38,721 nt of DNA from Sphingomonas sp. AOB5 (GTDB lineage Bacteria; Pseudomonadota; Alphaproteobacteria; Sphingomonadales; Sphingomonadaceae), in contig NZ_JARNTV010000038.1 of NCBI RefSeq assembly GCF_029433115.1, forward strand, positions 1 to 38,721, given 5' to 3'. A program made the position numbers and the translations under genes. Shown piece after piece: positions 17,045 through 25,382 of this stretch. The notes beneath the pieces were generated by a model. That model was not told where the DNA came from. It saw only the letters and a program-made list of their open reading frames with translations, and did not search any database. How positions within the stretch are numbered: position 1 is the stretch's first letter; each line of letters begins with the position of its first letter.

Positions 17045-18457
17045 ATGAATCAATCCGCGGAGAGGACCAATATCGGCCTCGTCTTCGCGATCGTTGCGGT
17101 GGCAACGATTGGTGGCCTGCTGTTCGGATATGACAGCGGTGCCGTAAACGGCACGCAGCCGGGCCTGATCGCCGCCTTCGGGCTGGACGAGGCGGCGCTG
17201 GGCTTCACGGTCGGATCGTTGCTGATCGGCTGCGTCATCGGCGCTTCGCTGGCCGGCGTGCTGGCCGACGCGATGGGCCGCCGTGCCGTGATGCGGCTGG
17301 CCGCGGTGCTGTTCCTCGGCGGCGCGCTGGTTCAGGGTTTCGCGCACGATCACACCCTCTTCGTCATTGCCCGGATCATCGGCGGCATGGCGGTGGGTGC
17401 GGCATCGGTGCTGTCGCCCGCCTATATCTCCGAAGTCGCGCCCGCGAACATTCGTGGCCGGATGACCACGGTGCAGCAGGTGATGATCATCACCGGCCTG
17501 ACCGCGGCGTTCCTCGCCAACTATTACGTCACGGCGTTGGCAGGCGTTTCGACCAACAAGATCTGGGCCGATATCGAGGCCTGGCGCTGGATGTACCTGC
17601 TGCAGGCGGTGCCGGCGGCGGTGTTCCTGATCGCGCTGTTCTTCATCCCGGAAAGCCCGCGCTATCTGGTCGCCAAGGGCCGCAACGACGAGGCGCTGGC
17701 GGTGCTGACCAAATTGTTCGGCGCCGGTGCGGCTTCGGCCAAGGTCGCCGAGATCCAGGCGACCTTCACCGAGCATCGTCCGCGCCTCAGCGACGTGCTG
17801 ACGCCCGCGGGTGGTCGCGGCTTCCTTGGCGTGCGTTCGATCGTGTGGGTCGGCATCATGCTGGCGGTGTTCCAGCAGCTCGTCGGCATCAACGTGATCT
17901 TCTACTATGGCGCGACGCTGTGGCAGGCGGCGGGCTTCAGCGAGCAGGACTCGCTGATGATCAACATCGTCTCGGGCGCCGTGTCGATCGCGGCCTGCTT
18001 CGTGACGATCGCGCTGATCGATCGGATCGGCCGCAAGCCGCTGTTGCTGATCGGCTCGCTGGGCATGGCGGCGTCGCTGTTCGTGATGGTCTATGCCTTC
18101 AGCCAGGGCGGTCTGGTCGACGGCAAGCTGGTGCTTTCGCCCGAGACCGGCGAGATCGCGGTGTGGGCGGCGAACGTCTATGTGATCTTCTTCAACGTCA
18201 GCTGGGGCCCGGTGATGTGGGTGATGCTGGGCGAGATGTTCCCGAACCAGATCCGCGGTTCGGCGCTGGCGGTCGCGGGCTTCTTCCAGTGGTTCGCCAA
18301 CTATGTGATCGCACAGGCCTTCCCGATCATGCTGACCACCATCGGCCTTGCCGCAAGCTACAGCTTCTACGGCGTCTGCGCGGTGATCAGCTTCTTCCTG
18401 GTCGCGAAGTTCATCAACGAGACCAAGGGCAAGGAACTGGAAGCGATGGAAGGCTGA
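17045..18457 (+). CDS. xylE: Sugar porter family MFS transporter (XylE-like)
   Basis: Proton-coupled sugar symporter of the major facilitator superfamily, 470 aa with 12 predicted membrane helices. Signatures include GLLFGYDSGAVNG in helix 1, DAMGRR after helix 2, PESPRYLV in the central loop, the sugar-binding helix FQQLVGINVIFYYG, DRIGRK and the C-terminal ETKGKELE. The glutamine pair and asparagine of that helix are those contacting xylose or glucose in E. coli XylE. An imperfect operator lies upstream and xylD follows about 65 nt downstream, so D-xylose is the probable substrate. Glucose or arabinose cannot be excluded from sequence. Confidence 0.85.
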   Translation: MNQSAERTNIGLVFAIVAVATIGGLLFGYDSGAVNGTQPGLIAAFGLDEAALGFTVGSLLIGCVIGASLAGVLADAMGRRAVMRLAAVLFLGGALVQGFAHDHTLFVIARIIGGMAVGAASVLSPAYISEVAPANIRGRMTTVQQVMIITGLTAAFLANYYVTALAGVSTNKIWADIEAWRWMYLLQAVPAAVFLIALFFIPESPRYLVAKGRNDEALAVLTKLFGAGAASAKVAEIQATFTEHRPRLSDVLTPAGGRGFLGVRSIVWVGIMLAVFQQLVGINVIFYYGATLWQAAGFSEQDSLMINIVSGAVSIAACFVTIALIDRIGRKPLLLIGSLGMAASLFVMVYAFSQGGLVDGKLVLSPETGEIAVWAANVYVIFFNVSWGPVMWVMLGEMFPNQIRGSALAVAGFFQWFANYVIAQAFPIMLTTIGLAASYSFYGVCAVISFFLVAKFINETKGKELEAMEG

Positions 18458-18480
18458 GCCTTTCGGAGCTGCTATTATCG

Positions 18481-18510
18481 GGGGCGCGGTCTTCGGGCCG
18501 CGCCCCTTTT
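18481..18510 (+). terminator. Intrinsic-terminator-like hairpin between porter and xylD
   Basis: GGGGCGCGG (18481-18489), an 8-nt loop and CCGCGCCCC (18498-18506) are followed by TTTT. It ends 11 nt before the xylD start, leaving no room for a separate promoter. It therefore probably acts as a partial terminator or as a 3' stabiliser that tunes xylD against porter expression. Confidence 0.65.
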
Positions 18511-18521
18511 AACAGGATGAC

Positions 18522-20303
18522 ATGATGACGACCCGCACGCCCGCTCGCCCGTTCCGCTCCCGCGAATGGTTCGCCGCGCCCGGGCGGGCCGACATGGCCG
18601 CGCTCTATCTCGAGCGGTTCATGAACTATGGCATCACCCGCGACGAGCTGATGAGCGGCAAGCCGATCATCGGCATCGCCCAGTCGGGCAGCGACATCGC
18701 GCCGTGCAACCGCATCCACCTCGAGACCGTCAAGCGTGCCCGTGAAGGCATCCTCGCGGCGGGCGGCATTCCGATGGAGTTCCCGCTTCATCCGATCTTC
18801 GAGAATTGTCGCCGCCCGACCGCTGCGCTCGACCGGAACCTCGCCTATCTCGGTCTGGTCGAGATCCTCAACGGCTACCCGGTCGATGCGGTGATCCTGA
18901 CCACCGGGTGCGACAAGACCACGCCCTCGTCGATCATGGCGGCCTCCACGGTCGACATTCCCGCTATCGTCCTGTCCGGCGGGCCGATGCTCGACGGGTG
19001 GCATGAAGGCGAGCTGGTCGGGTCCGGCACGGTCATCTGGCGTAGCCGGCGCAAGCTGGCGGCGGGCGAGATCGACGAAGCCGAATTCCTGCGCCGCGCG
19101 ACCGACAGCGCGCCTTCGGCCGGGCATTGCAACACCATGGGCACCGCCTCGACCATGAACAGCCTGGCCGAGGGGCTGGGCATGTCGCTGCCGGGCTGTG
19201 CGATGATCCCGGCGCCGTATCGCGAGCGCGGGCAGATGGCGTACGAGACCGGCAAGCGGATCGTCGACATGGCCTATGAGGATCTGCGCCCCTCCAAGAT
19301 CCTGACGCGGCAGAGCTTCCTCAACGCGATCAACCTGCTGACCGCGATCGGTGGCTCCACCAATGCCCAGCCGCACCTGATCGCGATGGCGCGCCATGCC
19401 GGGATCGATATCGGCCCCGCCGACTGGATGCGCGGATACGACCTGCCACTGGTGGTCAACATGCAGCCCGCGGGGAAGTATCTCAGCGAGCGCTTCCACC
19501 GTGCCGGCGGCATCCCCGCGGTGCTGACCGAGATGATCCTTGCCGGCCATATCGACGGCAGCGTGATGACTTGTACCGGCAAGACGCTGGCCGAGAATGT
19601 CGCGGGCCGCGAGGCGACCGACCGCGAGGTGATTTACCCGTACGATCAGCCGCTGATGGAGAAGGCCGGGTTCCTCGTCCTCTCGGGCAACCTGTTCGAT
19701 CAGGCGATCATGAAGACCAGCGTGATCTCGCCCGACTTCCGTGCCCGCTATCTCTCGCGCCCCGGCGCCGAAGGGGTGTTCGAGGGGCGGGCGATCGTGT
19801 TCGACGGATCGGACGACTATCACCGCCGGATCAACGATCCCGCGCTGGCGGTCGACGCGGACTGTATCCTGGTCATCCGCGGTTCCGGTCCGCTCGGCTG
19901 GCCCGGATCGGCGGAAGTGGTCAACATGCAGCCGCCCGATCATCTGATCCAGCAGGGCATCATGAGCCTGCCGACGCTGGGCGACGGGCGCCAGTCGGGG
20001 ACGTCGGACAGCCCGTCGATCCTCAACGCCTCCCCCGAGAGCGCGGCGGGGGGCGGGCTGGCCTGGCTGCATACCGGGGATATCATCCGGATCGACCTGA
20101 ACGCTGGCTCCTGCAACGCGCTGGTCGAGCCGGACGAGATCGCCCGCCGCAAGGGCGAACCCGCGCCGCCGATCCCGGAGAGCCAGACCCCGTGGGAAGA
20201 GCTGTTCCGCGAGAAGACCGGGCAACTGGGCGAGGGCGGGGTGCTGGAATTCGCGGTCAAGTATCGCGGGACGAGCAACAAGGTGCCGCGGCATAATCAT
20301 TGA
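18522..20303 (+). CDS. xylD: D-xylonate dehydratase (IlvD/EDD family)
   Basis: Converts D-xylonate to 2-keto-3-deoxy-D-xylonate, third step of the oxidative xylose pathway; cytosolic Fe-S and Mg-dependent dehydratase, 593 aa. The three cluster cysteines of the family are present: C62 (SDIAPCNRIH), C130 (TTGCDKTTP) and C203 (SAGHCNTMG). From memory the sequence is nearly collinear with Caulobacter XylD, including FMNYGIT near the start, GGGLAWLHTGD, and the C-terminal PRHNH. This makes xylonate (or the closely related L-arabonate) the likely substrate rather than the valine pathway. ATG at 18525 is an equally good start, one codon in; AGGA lies at 18514-18517. Confidence 0.92.
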   Translation: MMTTRTPARPFRSREWFAAPGRADMAALYLERFMNYGITRDELMSGKPIIGIAQSGSDIAPCNRIHLETVKRAREGILAAGGIPMEFPLHPIFENCRRPTAALDRNLAYLGLVEILNGYPVDAVILTTGCDKTTPSSIMAASTVDIPAIVLSGGPMLDGWHEGELVGSGTVIWRSRRKLAAGEIDEAEFLRRATDSAPSAGHCNTMGTASTMNSLAEGLGMSLPGCAMIPAPYRERGQMAYETGKRIVDMAYEDLRPSKILTRQSFLNAINLLTAIGGSTNAQPHLIAMARHAGIDIGPADWMRGYDLPLVVNMQPAGKYLSERFHRAGGIPAVLTEMILAGHIDGSVMTCTGKTLAENVAGREATDREVIYPYDQPLMEKAGFLVLSGNLFDQAIMKTSVISPDFRARYLSRPGAEGVFEGRAIVFDGSDDYHRRINDPALAVDADCILVIRGSGPLGWPGSAEVVNMQPPDHLIQQGIMSLPTLGDGRQSGTSDSPSILNASPESAAGGGLAWLHTGDIIRIDLNAGSCNALVEPDEIARRKGEPAPPIPESQTPWEELFREKTGQLGEGGVLEFAVKYRGTSNKVPRHNH

Positions 20304-20669
20304 TTGCGGGTGCGTTGGTGTTCGTGCCGCGCTCAAGCAAATACCCTTCCCCAGCGAAGGCTGGGGTCCAGCTGCGAGACGTGCGCGGGAGAGCCATGCC
20401 CGTCGCTACGACCACCTTGGCAACTGGGCCCCAGCCTTTGCTGGGGAGGGTGATTAGAGTTTGCGGCTAGTATGTTTTACCCTTTCGGGGAAACAAGAGT
20501 CACAAGAGTCACACTGGCATGGCGTTTCTCGCGCGCCACGAACCTGCCGTTGGATTTTACCCCTCCGGAATAAGATCTTTGCCCAGATAGCGACATGTCA
20601 AAGAGCGGCCGGGCATGGACCCGGCGCGCGGAGTGCAGCAGCCGGAATCCAACATTGCAAGCGAACGGA
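20304..20669. other. Gene-free stretch with inverted repeats
   Basis: No convincing gene lies between xylD and the DUF885 gene, which converge here. It holds one inverted-repeat pair (20343-20451), a tandem 9-bp duplication ACAAGAGTC (20493-20501 and 20502-20510) and a short hairpin CCGGG/CCCGG (20609-20624). I saw no clear T-tailed terminator for xylD; the hairpins of the repeat pair may serve. Confidence 0.6.
20343..20451. repeat. REP-like inverted pair, 'CCCCAGC-GCTGGGG' family
   Basis: The unit at 20343-20373 contains CCCCAGC (20349-20355) and GCTGGGG (20360-20366). A second copy lies inverted at about 20421-20451 with CCCCAGC (20429-20435) and GCTGGGG (20440-20446). Each unit is itself a hairpin and the two copies face each other across about 47 nt, as in bacterial REP/BIME elements. 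I associate this element with Sphingomonas intergenic regions. Confidence 0.75.
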
Positions 20670-22418
20670 TCAGCCCGCGGCCATCCGCGCACGGGCAAGC
20701 TTCTGCAGCACGGTCAGCGGCATCGATCCCTTGGTCAGCACCGCGTGGAACGCCTTGGGATCCCAGCTTGCGCCTGCCTTGCGCCTGGCTTCGTCGCGCA
20801 GCTCGACCCAGACGGTGTGGCCGATCTTGTAGCTGCACGCCTGGCCCGGCCAGACCGTGTAGCGATCGATCTCGCCCTGGCTGCGGCCGCGGGCGATGCC
20901 GGTGGTAGCGATCAGATGGTCGGTCGCCTTCTCGCGGCTCCAGCGCTTGGCGTGCATGCCGCTGTCGACCACCAGCCGGGTCGCGCGGAACAATAGCGAC
21001 TGGAGATAGCCGACCTGCCCCAGCGGATCGCCGTCATACATGCCCATCTCGTCGGCGAGCTGCTCCGAATAGAGCGCCCAGCCTTCGCTATAGCCCGAAT
21101 AGCCGCCGCTGCGCCGGATCATCGGGATGTCGTCGCTTTCCATCGCCGACATGATCTGCAGGTGATGGCCGGGCACGCCCTCATGATAGCTGAGGGTGGC
21201 CAGCCCGAATTTCGGCCGGTCGAACGTGTCGCGCAGGTTGATGAAATAGATCGCCGGGCGCGAGCCATCGAGCGAGGCTGCCTGATAATAGCCGCCCGGC
21301 GAGCCTGCCTGGATCGCCTCGGGCACGCGGCGGACCTCGACCGGGGCCCTGGGTACCACGGCGAATTGTTCGGGCAGCCTTTTGGCCATGGCAGCGACCT
21401 GTCCGCGCAGCGTCTCCAGCAGTTCCTCGCGGCCCGGATCGGTGTTGGGGAAGAGCTGGTCCGGCCGCTTGTTCAGCTCGACCAGCCGATCGCCGACGCT
21501 GCCCTGGGTCATGCCCTGCGCCTTCAGGATCGTGTCGATCCGAGCGCTGATCTCCGCGACCTGTTCGAGCCCCAGACGGTGGATCTCGTCGCCGGTCATC
21601 GACACGCTGGTCGCGGCGCTGGCGGCGGCGGTGTAATAGGCTTCGCCATCGGGCAGGCGCCAGACGCCGGCATCGTGCGTGGCTTTCGCGCGCAGATCGG
21701 TAAGCAAGGCGCGCTGGCGGTCGAGCGCGGGGAAGACGCGTTCCGCCATCAGCTTGGCGACGGCATCTGCCCGGTCGGGCGGCAGGTTCGCGGCCTTCAG
21801 CTTGGCGGCCAGATCGGTGGCCGGGCCGGTGGCCTCGGGCGCCTTGTCACGCAGCGCCGCAACCTGTTTCAGCGTGGTATCGAGGATATAGTCGGGCGCG
21901 AACACGCCCTTGGCCGCATCCTCGCGCTGGCGCTCGGTTTCCGCCTCGATTGCGGCGGGAAAAGCCTCGATCCGCGCCAGATAGGCATCGGCATCGGCCG
22001 CATTGTTCACCCGGTGGGCGCCGCTGAGGAAATCGGGGACGCTGCGATAGGCACCCGAGAGCTGCGACAGCAGATAGGGCGCGTAATAGCCGCCGCTGGC
22101 GCCGAAGCTGAAGCGCTGGGCATCGAGCGTTCGCGTCAGTCCATATTCGACGACGTCATAGTCGAGCGCGGCCGCCTCGCCCAGCGCGTCGCGCGGGATC
22201 GAGCGGAGGGTCTTCAACTCCTGCCGGGCCCGGGCGAACCGCCGCTTCGCGCCGCCGCGCGAGGTGTCGCCCAGCTTCGAGCGGAGATGCGCGCGGGTGC
22301 CGGTATCCAGCCCCATCGACGTCGCCTGTTCGGGATTGTCGTCGAGCCGCGCGTAGAAAAAGCCGTCGAGCATCGCGCGCAGCTCGGCATCGCGATTGCC
22401 CTTCGTGGCGCTCGCCAC
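20670..22418 (-). CDS. DUF885 family protein, putative HExxH metallopeptidase
   Basis: About 582 aa of a DUF885 protein. These are alpha-helical, gluzincin-like predicted peptidases, usually exported or lipid-anchored. The zinc motif is seen in SYHEGVPGHHLQ, with later conserved GWALYSEQL and PGQACSYKIGHTVW. The start is doubtful. GTG at 22418 has no ribosome-binding site, and the frame stays open upstream with a signal-peptide-like stretch (SLIAATAAFPQVASA) but no ATG before a stop at about 22506. A run of eight C lies in that stretch, and one C fewer would join it to a TTG at 22500. A repeat element begins right there, so the native 5' end may be damaged or miscounted. Substrate unknown. 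Confidence 0.8.
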   Translation of the reverse strand: MASATKGNRDAELRAMLDGFFYARLDDNPEQATSMGLDTGTRAHLRSKLGDTSRGGAKRRFARARQELKTLRSIPRDALGEAAALDYDVVEYGLTRTLDAQRFSFGASGGYYAPYLLSQLSGAYRSVPDFLSGAHRVNNAADADAYLARIEAFPAAIEAETERQREDAAKGVFAPDYILDTTLKQVAALRDKAPEATGPATDLAAKLKAANLPPDRADAVAKLMAERVFPALDRQRALLTDLRAKATHDAGVWRLPDGEAYYTAAASAATSVSMTGDEIHRLGLEQVAEISARIDTILKAQGMTQGSVGDRLVELNKRPDQLFPNTDPGREELLETLRGQVAAMAKRLPEQFAVVPRAPVEVRRVPEAIQAGSPGGYYQAASLDGSRPAIYFINLRDTFDRPKFGLATLSYHEGVPGHHLQIMSAMESDDIPMIRRSGGYSGYSEGWALYSEQLADEMGMYDGDPLGQVGYLQSLLFRATRLVVDSGMHAKRWSREKATDHLIATTGIARGRSQGEIDRYTVWPGQACSYKIGHTVWVELRDEARRKAGASWDPKAFHAVLTKGSMPLTVLQKLARARMAAG

Positions 22419-22504
22419 CTGCGGGAATGCGGCGGTGGCGGCAATCAGGCTGGCCGAGGGGAGGGGCTTTGTCGACCGGGGGGGGCGTATCGTGCTTCAA
22501 TCAA

Positions 22505-22627
22505 TCCTCCCCCGGAGGGGGAGGTGGCAGCCGCAGGCTGACGGAGGGGTATTCTCCGCGGGCGATGTCGCCTGTGGAGACTACCCCTCCACCGCTTCGC
22601 GGTCCCCCTCCCCCTCCGGGGGAGGAT
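22505..22627. repeat. Second REP-like inverted pair, 'CTCCCCCGGAGGGGGAG' family
   Basis: The copy at 22505-22551 starts with the palindrome CTCCCCCGGAGGGGGAG and ends with GGAGGGGTA. An inverted copy at 22582-22627 begins TACCCCTCC and ends with CTCCCCCTCCGGGGGAGGA. About 30 nt separate them. It fills the gap between the DUF885 5' end and the MauE gene and is unrelated to the pair at 20.4 kb. Confidence 0.75.
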
Positions 22628-22657
22628 TTTCGTCACAAGGCCGAATGTCGATATTGC

Positions 22658-23419
22658 CTACATCGCGCCATGCCCCGGCGCGGCCAGCATCCAGATCGCC
22701 ATCGCGACCATCATCACATTCTCGGTCAGCGACAGGAAGCCGAGCGGCACGTTGCTGTCGCCGCCGACACAGGCGCATTTCAGCTCGCGCTTGTCGATAT
22801 AGACGGCCTTGAACACCGAGACCGCGCCGATCCCGCCAATGAATAGCGCGACGGGTGCGGAGAGCCAGGTCAGGGCACCCGCGGCCATCAGCACGCCCGC
22901 GCCCGCCTCGGCGAAGGGGTAGATCTTGCCATAAGGCACCCAGCGCTTCGCCAGCAGGTCGTAGTTCAGGAACATGGTCGAGAAGCGCTCGACATCCTGC
23001 AGCTTGAGCATCGCGAGCACGCACATGCTGAAGGCGATGAACCATTCGCCCGCGCGGATGGTGAGGGGGGTGCCATAGGCGGCGTAACTGGCGGCCAGCG
23101 CCATCAGCGCGGTCATCGCGAACACGGCGATCACCGGGCGATAGGTCAGCGCCTTGGGATCGCGGACGGACAGGCCGAGGAACGCGCGCAGATCGTCATG
23201 GCCGCCGATCCGCTTGCCGTCGATGAAGGTCTGCGGCGTGGTCTTCACACCATGCTCGGCCTTGAACGCGTCGGTCTCCTCGCGCGTCGTCAGCCAGCGA
23301 TCGTCCACCGCAAAGCCCCGCGACCGCAGCAGATGCAGCGCCTTCAGGCCATAGGGGCAGGTGTGGCCGGGCATCACCATGCGATAGAGGGTGGCGCGCT
23401 TTTCGGCGGGGGCGGTCAT
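22658..23419 (-). CDS. Glutaredoxin-MauE/DoxX-like membrane fusion protein
   Basis: Protein of 253 aa joining a cytosolic glutaredoxin-like domain (about 8-85) to a four-helix MauE-type membrane domain. The glutaredoxin active site reads HTCPYG, keeping only the first cysteine, with cis-proline motif TTPQTFIDGKRIGG. The membrane part ends in a KCACVGGDSNVPLG loop with two further cysteines. MauE relatives pass reducing power to periplasmic proteins, so a thiol-redox relay is plausible. ATG 23419 has GGAGA upstream; longer ORF starts would run through the operator. It is divergent from a MerR gene with a shared promoter, so expression probably answers a metal or redox signal. The signal is unknown. 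Confidence 0.85.
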   Translation of the reverse strand: MTAPAEKRATLYRMVMPGHTCPYGLKALHLLRSRGFAVDDRWLTTREETDAFKAEHGVKTTPQTFIDGKRIGGHDDLRAFLGLSVRDPKALTYRPVIAVFAMTALMALAASYAAYGTPLTIRAGEWFIAFSMCVLAMLKLQDVERFSTMFLNYDLLAKRWVPYGKIYPFAEAGAGVLMAAGALTWLSAPVALFIGGIGAVSVFKAVYIDKRELKCACVGGDSNVPLGFLSLTENVMMVAMAIWMLAAPGHGAM

Positions 23420-23438
23420 CGGCGGGTCTCCATTGTCC

Positions 23439-23486
23439 ATGGACGGACCCGGCCCATATAGGGTCCGGACCATGGTACGGAGTCAA
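23439..23486 (-). promoter_or_regulatory. MerR-type promoter with overlong spacer
   Basis: On the minus strand TTGACT (23481-23486) and TATATG (23455-23460) are separated by 20 nt instead of 17, the hallmark of promoters that MerR activators untwist. The spacer contains the near-perfect palindrome CCGTACCATGGTCCGG. A second inverted repeat (ATGG..GGACCC / GGGTCC..CCAT, 23439-23473) overlaps it. It lies between the divergent MauE-fusion and MerR genes. Confidence 0.7.
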
Positions 23487-23495
23487 GGCGTGGCA

Positions 23496-23909
23496 ATGAC
23501 GATAGCGGGGCTGGCGAAATCGGCCGGGGTGGGCGTGGAGACGGTCCGCTATTATCAGCGGCGCGGGCTGATCGGCACGCCCGAACGCAGCGGTGGGTCG
23601 GGGATCGGCGGCGGCATAAGGCGCTACGACGATGGCGATGTGCGGCGGCTGGGGTTCATCCGTTCGGCACAGGCGGCGGGCTTCACGCTGGAGCAGATCG
23701 GCGAATTGCTGTCGCTCGATGCCGGGCATGATCATGCCCGGGCGCGAAAGCTGGCGCGGGAGCGGATCGCGGCGCTGGACGCGAAGATCGCCGAACTGGA
23801 GACGGCGCGTGCCTCGCTGCGCAAATTGGCGCGCGAATGTGCCGCCAGCACCGGGCCGTGCCCGATCCTGGAAGCGTTCGATTCGCCCGTGATTGATCCG
23901 GGTCATTGA
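23496..23909 (+). CDS. MerR-family transcriptional regulator
   Basis: Regulator of 137 aa in MerR layout: winged helix at residues 1-70 (MTIAGLAKSAGVGVETVRYYQRRGL, then IRRYDDGDVRRLGFI), a dimerising coiled coil (about 80-115) and a C-terminal metal-loop-like segment ECAASTGPCPILEAF. Two cysteines 7 residues apart resemble the metal loop of MerR/CueR/ZntR relatives, and DAGHDH sits where MerR has its first cysteine. It should bind the long-spacer promoter beside it and control the MauE fusion and itself. Metal versus thiol-redox ligand is undecided. The start is ATG 23496, since earlier in-frame ATGs at 23439 and 23472 lie inside the operator region. Confidence 0.88.
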   Translation: MTIAGLAKSAGVGVETVRYYQRRGLIGTPERSGGSGIGGGIRRYDDGDVRRLGFIRSAQAAGFTLEQIGELLSLDAGHDHARARKLARERIAALDAKIAELETARASLRKLARECAASTGPCPILEAFDSPVIDPGH

Positions 23910-23966
23910 TATTCGGAGAAATTTCGGCTTCAGTTCGAAACGCTTAGGGATCACTCCACAAAACCG

Positions 23967-25382
23967 ATGACCGACCAGGAACTGGCAAGGCGCCTCGATG
24001 CGCTCGCCGACCTTGCCATTCTGGACACTGCGCCGGAGCAGGGGTTCGACGATATCGTCGAACTGGCTTCGCATATCTGCCGCACGCCGGTCGCTTTGGT
24101 CAGCCTGGTCGACCGCGATCGCCAATGGTTCAAGGCGGGCGTCGGCGTGGATATGTGCGAGACGCCGATCAGCCAGTCGGTCTGCCGGCACGGCATGGGC
24201 AGCACCGAGATGCTGATCATCCCGGACCTGACGATGGATCCGCGCACCGCCGCCAACACGCTGGTTACCGAGCCGCCGCATATCCGCTTCTATGCCGGGG
24301 CGCCGCTGGTGACGGCGGAGGGGGTGACGATCGGCATGTTGTGCGTGATCGACCTCGAGCCGCGGCCGGAGGGGCTGACGGACGAGCAGGCGAAGATGCT
24401 GCGTGCGCTGTCGCGGCAGGTGATCGCCCAGCTCGAACTGCGCAGCGCGCTGCGCGCCGCCGACGAGCATGAGAGCCGGCTGCGTGCGGCGCAGGAGGCG
24501 GGCGGGATCGGCACGTTCGAGCTGGATGTGGCGAGCAACGTCATGACGGTTTCGCCCGAATTCTGCCGGTTGTTCGGCGTGCCCATCGCCGAGACCTATG
24601 GCACAGCCGAGATCGAGGCGTTGGTCGATACATCGGATGGCACGGTGCATTCGACCACGCGTACCCGCGCCGACGGATCGGCGGAGGTGACGGTCGAGTA
24701 TCGACTGCTGCCCCGCGAAGGCGTGCCTGCGCGCTGGATCAGCCGGCGCGCGGAATTCGTCCGCGATGAGGACGGCAATGTCACCCATATGCGCGGGATC
24801 GTCGGCGACGTGACCGAACGGCGGCTGGTCAATGACGAGATCGGCCACCGGATGAAGAACACGCTCAGCCTGGTGCAGGCGATCGCGGCGCATACGCTGC
24901 GGGTGATTCCGGATCGCGAGCCGGTGATCGAGTTCGACCGGCGGCTGCTGGCGCTGGCGGCGTCGCACGACGTGCTGCTTCGGAGCGGTACCGCGGCGCC
25001 GATGCGCTCGGCGGCGGTCGCGGCGCTCACCAACCTTACTGCGCAGGACCGTGTTTCGCTGGAGGGTCCGGAGGTCGAACTGAACAGCCAGGCGACCCTG
25101 TTCTTCTCGATGCTGGTGCACGAGCTGGCGACCAATGCGTTGAAATATGGCGCGCTCTCGGTTCCCGGCGGGCGTGTCGGCGTGACGTGGCGGATCGAGG
25201 GCGAGGATCTGGTGCTCGACTGGCATGAGCGCGGCGGCCCGCCTGTGACGCAGCCGACCCGCAAGGGCTTCGGATCGCGGCTGATCGAGCGCGGGCTGGG
25301 CGGCGCCGGTGCGGTGAAGATGGACTATCTGCCCACCGGTCTTGAAGCGACACTGCGCACGCCGCTGGACCAGATCCGCTAG
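23967..25382 (+). CDS. GAF-PAS HWE-type sensor histidine kinase
   Basis: Soluble histidine kinase, 471 aa. A GAF domain (about 20-160; FKAGVGVDMCETPISQSVCRH, a pattern common in bacterial GAF kinases) is followed by a PAS domain with PAC tail (about 175-288; HMRGIVGDVTERR) and an HWE/HisKA_2 kinase core. The phospho-acceptor is H294 in GHRMKNTLSLVQAI; the N-box is HELATNALKYGALS (N390), and the HWE signature DWHERGGPPV and GFGSRLIE follow. This class often works in the alphaproteobacterial general stress or light response. No partner regulator is adjacent. Its TAG stop shares the four bases CTAG with the convergent xylC stop. Confidence 0.9.
   Translation: MTDQELARRLDALADLAILDTAPEQGFDDIVELASHICRTPVALVSLVDRDRQWFKAGVGVDMCETPISQSVCRHGMGSTEMLIIPDLTMDPRTAANTLVTEPPHIRFYAGAPLVTAEGVTIGMLCVIDLEPRPEGLTDEQAKMLRALSRQVIAQLELRSALRAADEHESRLRAAQEAGGIGTFELDVASNVMTVSPEFCRLFGVPIAETYGTAEIEALVDTSDGTVHSTTRTRADGSAEVTVEYRLLPREGVPARWISRRAEFVRDEDGNVTHMRGIVGDVTERRLVNDEIGHRMKNTLSLVQAIAAHTLRVIPDREPVIEFDRRLLALAASHDVLLRSGTAAPMRSAAVAALTNLTAQDRVSLEGPEVELNSQATLFFSMLVHELATNALKYGALSVPGGRVGVTWRIEGEDLVLDWHERGGPPVTQPTRKGFGSRLIERGLGGAGAVKMDYLPTGLEATLRTPLDQIR

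Noticed and set aside
18414..20336. 640-aa minus-strand frame opposite xylD, and 813-aa frame 23196-25637
   Set aside because: Antisense shadows of xylD and of the MerR/kinase genes, without recognisable domains or start signals.
20461..20669. Small RNA or short gene between xylD and DUF885
   Set aside because: Open frames here are short and unsupported. The hairpin at 20609-20624 is weak and has no promoter or T-tract that I can identify.
22505..22627. CRISPR or phage attachment site
   Set aside because: There are only two copies, inverted and self-complementary, with no regular spacers and no cas, integrase or tRNA gene. It fits a REP-type element.
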